Below are positions 63,167 to 64,000 of a stretch of 64,000 nt of DNA, piece after piece. This stretch comes from Sphingomonas sp. TREG-RG-20F-R18-01 (GTDB lineage Bacteria > Pseudomonadota > Alphaproteobacteria > Sphingomonadales > Sphingomonadaceae). The position numbers were made by a program, and so were the translations under genes. The DNA lies in the NCBI RefSeq assembly GCF_022662475.1, contig NZ_JAKNQQ010000003.1, positions 310,001 through 374,000 of the forward strand. Reading direction: 5' to 3'. The stretch's first letter is position 1. Each line of letters starts with the position of its first letter. The notes under the pieces are model-generated. The model had not been told where the DNA came from, did not search any database, and saw only the letters and a list, made by a program, of their open reading frames with translations.

Positions 63167-64000
63167 TTATGCGTCGATCTGGCGCTCGGCCTCGGCGACC
63201 ATTTCGGCCTGCAGGGCTGCATCGCTGGCTGCGGTCGGCTCGGCACCGGCTTCGGCAGGTGCGGTCTCGAGCAGCGCTTCCTCGGCGGGCGGCGCTTCCA
63301 TCGAACCGATGTCCTGGCGACGCGCGAGCTGCTCGTTGCCGCCGCGAGTCGCGGCGATCGCGATCGCTTCGCAATACAGGCGGATCGCCCGGCTTGCGTC
63401 GTCATTCGCGGGAACCGGGAACGCGATGCCGTCCGGCGAGACGTTCGAATCGAGGATCGCGACGACCGGGATACCCAGCGTGTTCGCTTCCTTGATCGCC
63501 AGCTCTTCCTTGTTCGCGTCGATCACGAACATCACGTCCGGGATGCCGCCCATGTCGCGGATGCCGCCGAGCGACAGCTCGAGCTTGTCCTTCTCGCGGG
63601 TCAGCTGGAGCACTTCCTTCTTGGTCAGGCCGACCGTGTCGCCCGAGAGCTGCTCTTCGAGCGTCTTCATGCGCTTGATCGAGTTGGAAATGGTCTTCCA
63701 GTTGGTGAGCATCCCGCCCAGCCAGCGATGGTTGACGAAGTGCTGGCCCGAGCGACGCGCTGCGTCTGCGACGGGCTCCTGCGCCTGGCGCTTGGTGCCG
63801 ACGAACAGAACCTTGCCGCCGGCCGCGGTCGACGCCGAAACGAACTCGAGCGCGCGGGCGAAGAGCGGAACGGTCTGCGAAAGATCGAGGATGTGGACGC
63901 CGTTACGGTCGCCGAAAATGTAAGGCTTCATCTTTGGGTTCCAGCGATGCGTCTGGTGGCCGAAGTGTGCGCCCGTCTCGAGCAGCTGCTGCATGGAAAC
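63167..64000 (-). CDS. rpsB: 30S ribosomal protein S2, 5' end outside window
   Basis: S2 of the small subunit. The visible frame starts [20 protein letters not shown] and continues through [33 protein letters not shown] and [13 protein letters not shown]. It includes [20 protein letters not shown] and ends in an Ala/Glu-rich tail. Family N-termini have a few residues before this (MxxPxVSMQQLL), so the true start is just beyond base 64000; an internal ATG at 63994 is not the start. Confidence 0.95.
   Translation of the reverse strand, partial: VSMQQLLETGAHFGHQTHRWNPKMKPYIFGDRNGVHILDLSQTVPLFARALEFVSASTAAGGKVLFVGTKRQAQEPVADAARRSGQHFVNHRWLGGMLTNWKTISNSIKRMKTLEEQLSGDTVGLTKKEVLQLTREKDKLELSLGGIRDMGGIPDVMFVIDANKEELAIKEANTLGIPVVAILDSNVSPDGIAFPVPANDDASRAIRLYCEAIAIAATRGGNEQLARRQDIGSMEAPPAEEALLETAPAEAGAEPTAASDAALQAEMVAEAERQIDA

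Noticed and set aside
63167..63994. ATG 63994 as rpsB start
   Set aside because: The family has several residues before MQQLL and the frame stays open (VS) to the window edge.

Overview
The window is high-GC alphaproteobacterial chromosome, most likely Sphingomonadales (Sphingomonas-like). Five things point there: the nifR3/dusB-ntrBC-ntrYX-hfq-hflX order, an Hfq made of two tandem Sm domains, an IspD-IspF fusion, a rseP-bamA-skp-fabZ cluster with no lpxD/lpxA/lpxB (sphingomonads carry glycosphingolipids instead of LPS), and several families of short palindromic repeats.

Layout. 1-6 kb: the end of a TonB-dependent receptor, the lolC-lolD lipoprotein exporter, a GNAT acetyltransferase carrying a repeat array, and a glutathione peroxidase. 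6.1-7.8 kb: a low-GC islet with two divergent genes of unknown function. 7.8-13.2 kb: dnaE (replicative polymerase) and an acyl-CoA ligase. 13.2-23 kb: purM-purN with two small genes on the minus strand; divergently a DUF2066-like protein, hda, ppk1, ppx and a GT2-GtrA protein. 23-32 kb: rnd, aspS, a PPK2-type kinase, a PepSY-like membrane protein, beta-carbonic anhydrase, lipA, a COQ10/RatA-like protein, cinA-C, a secreted protein and ispDF. 32-41.3 kb: dusB-ntrB-ntrC-ntrY-ntrX-hfq-hflX. 41.4-50.4 kb (minus): mazG, a small membrane protein, a PhnP-like hydrolase, tatD, metG, holB, tmk, a D,D-carboxypeptidase, a SPOR protein and a lytic transglycosylase. 50.4-52.2 kb: tRNA-Ser(UGA), an acyltransferase of lower GC, and rpmE. 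52.4-64 kb (minus): envelope and translation genes fabZ, skp, bamA, rseP, dxr, cdsA, uppS, frr, pyrH, tsf, rpsB.

Four signals deserve attention. (1) A dif-like XerCD site at 42386-42413 sits where gene orientation flips: mostly plus to its left, almost entirely minus to its right. FtsK KOPS-like octamers flip there too, so this may be the replication terminus. (2) Palindromic repeats lie in frame inside two genes: a 132-bp (44-codon) unit carrying four palindromes inside the GNAT gene, and a different palindrome inside dnaE that has an intergenic relative 18 kb away. This resembles the Rickettsia palindromic elements. (3) The low-GC two-gene islet is the best candidate for an undescribed accessory system, though nothing in it proves a function. 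(4) NtrC keeps the sigma54-contact GAFTGA motif and its paralogue NtrX has lost it.

All calls come from reading the sequence and translations. No database search, GC-skew plot or structure prediction was run.
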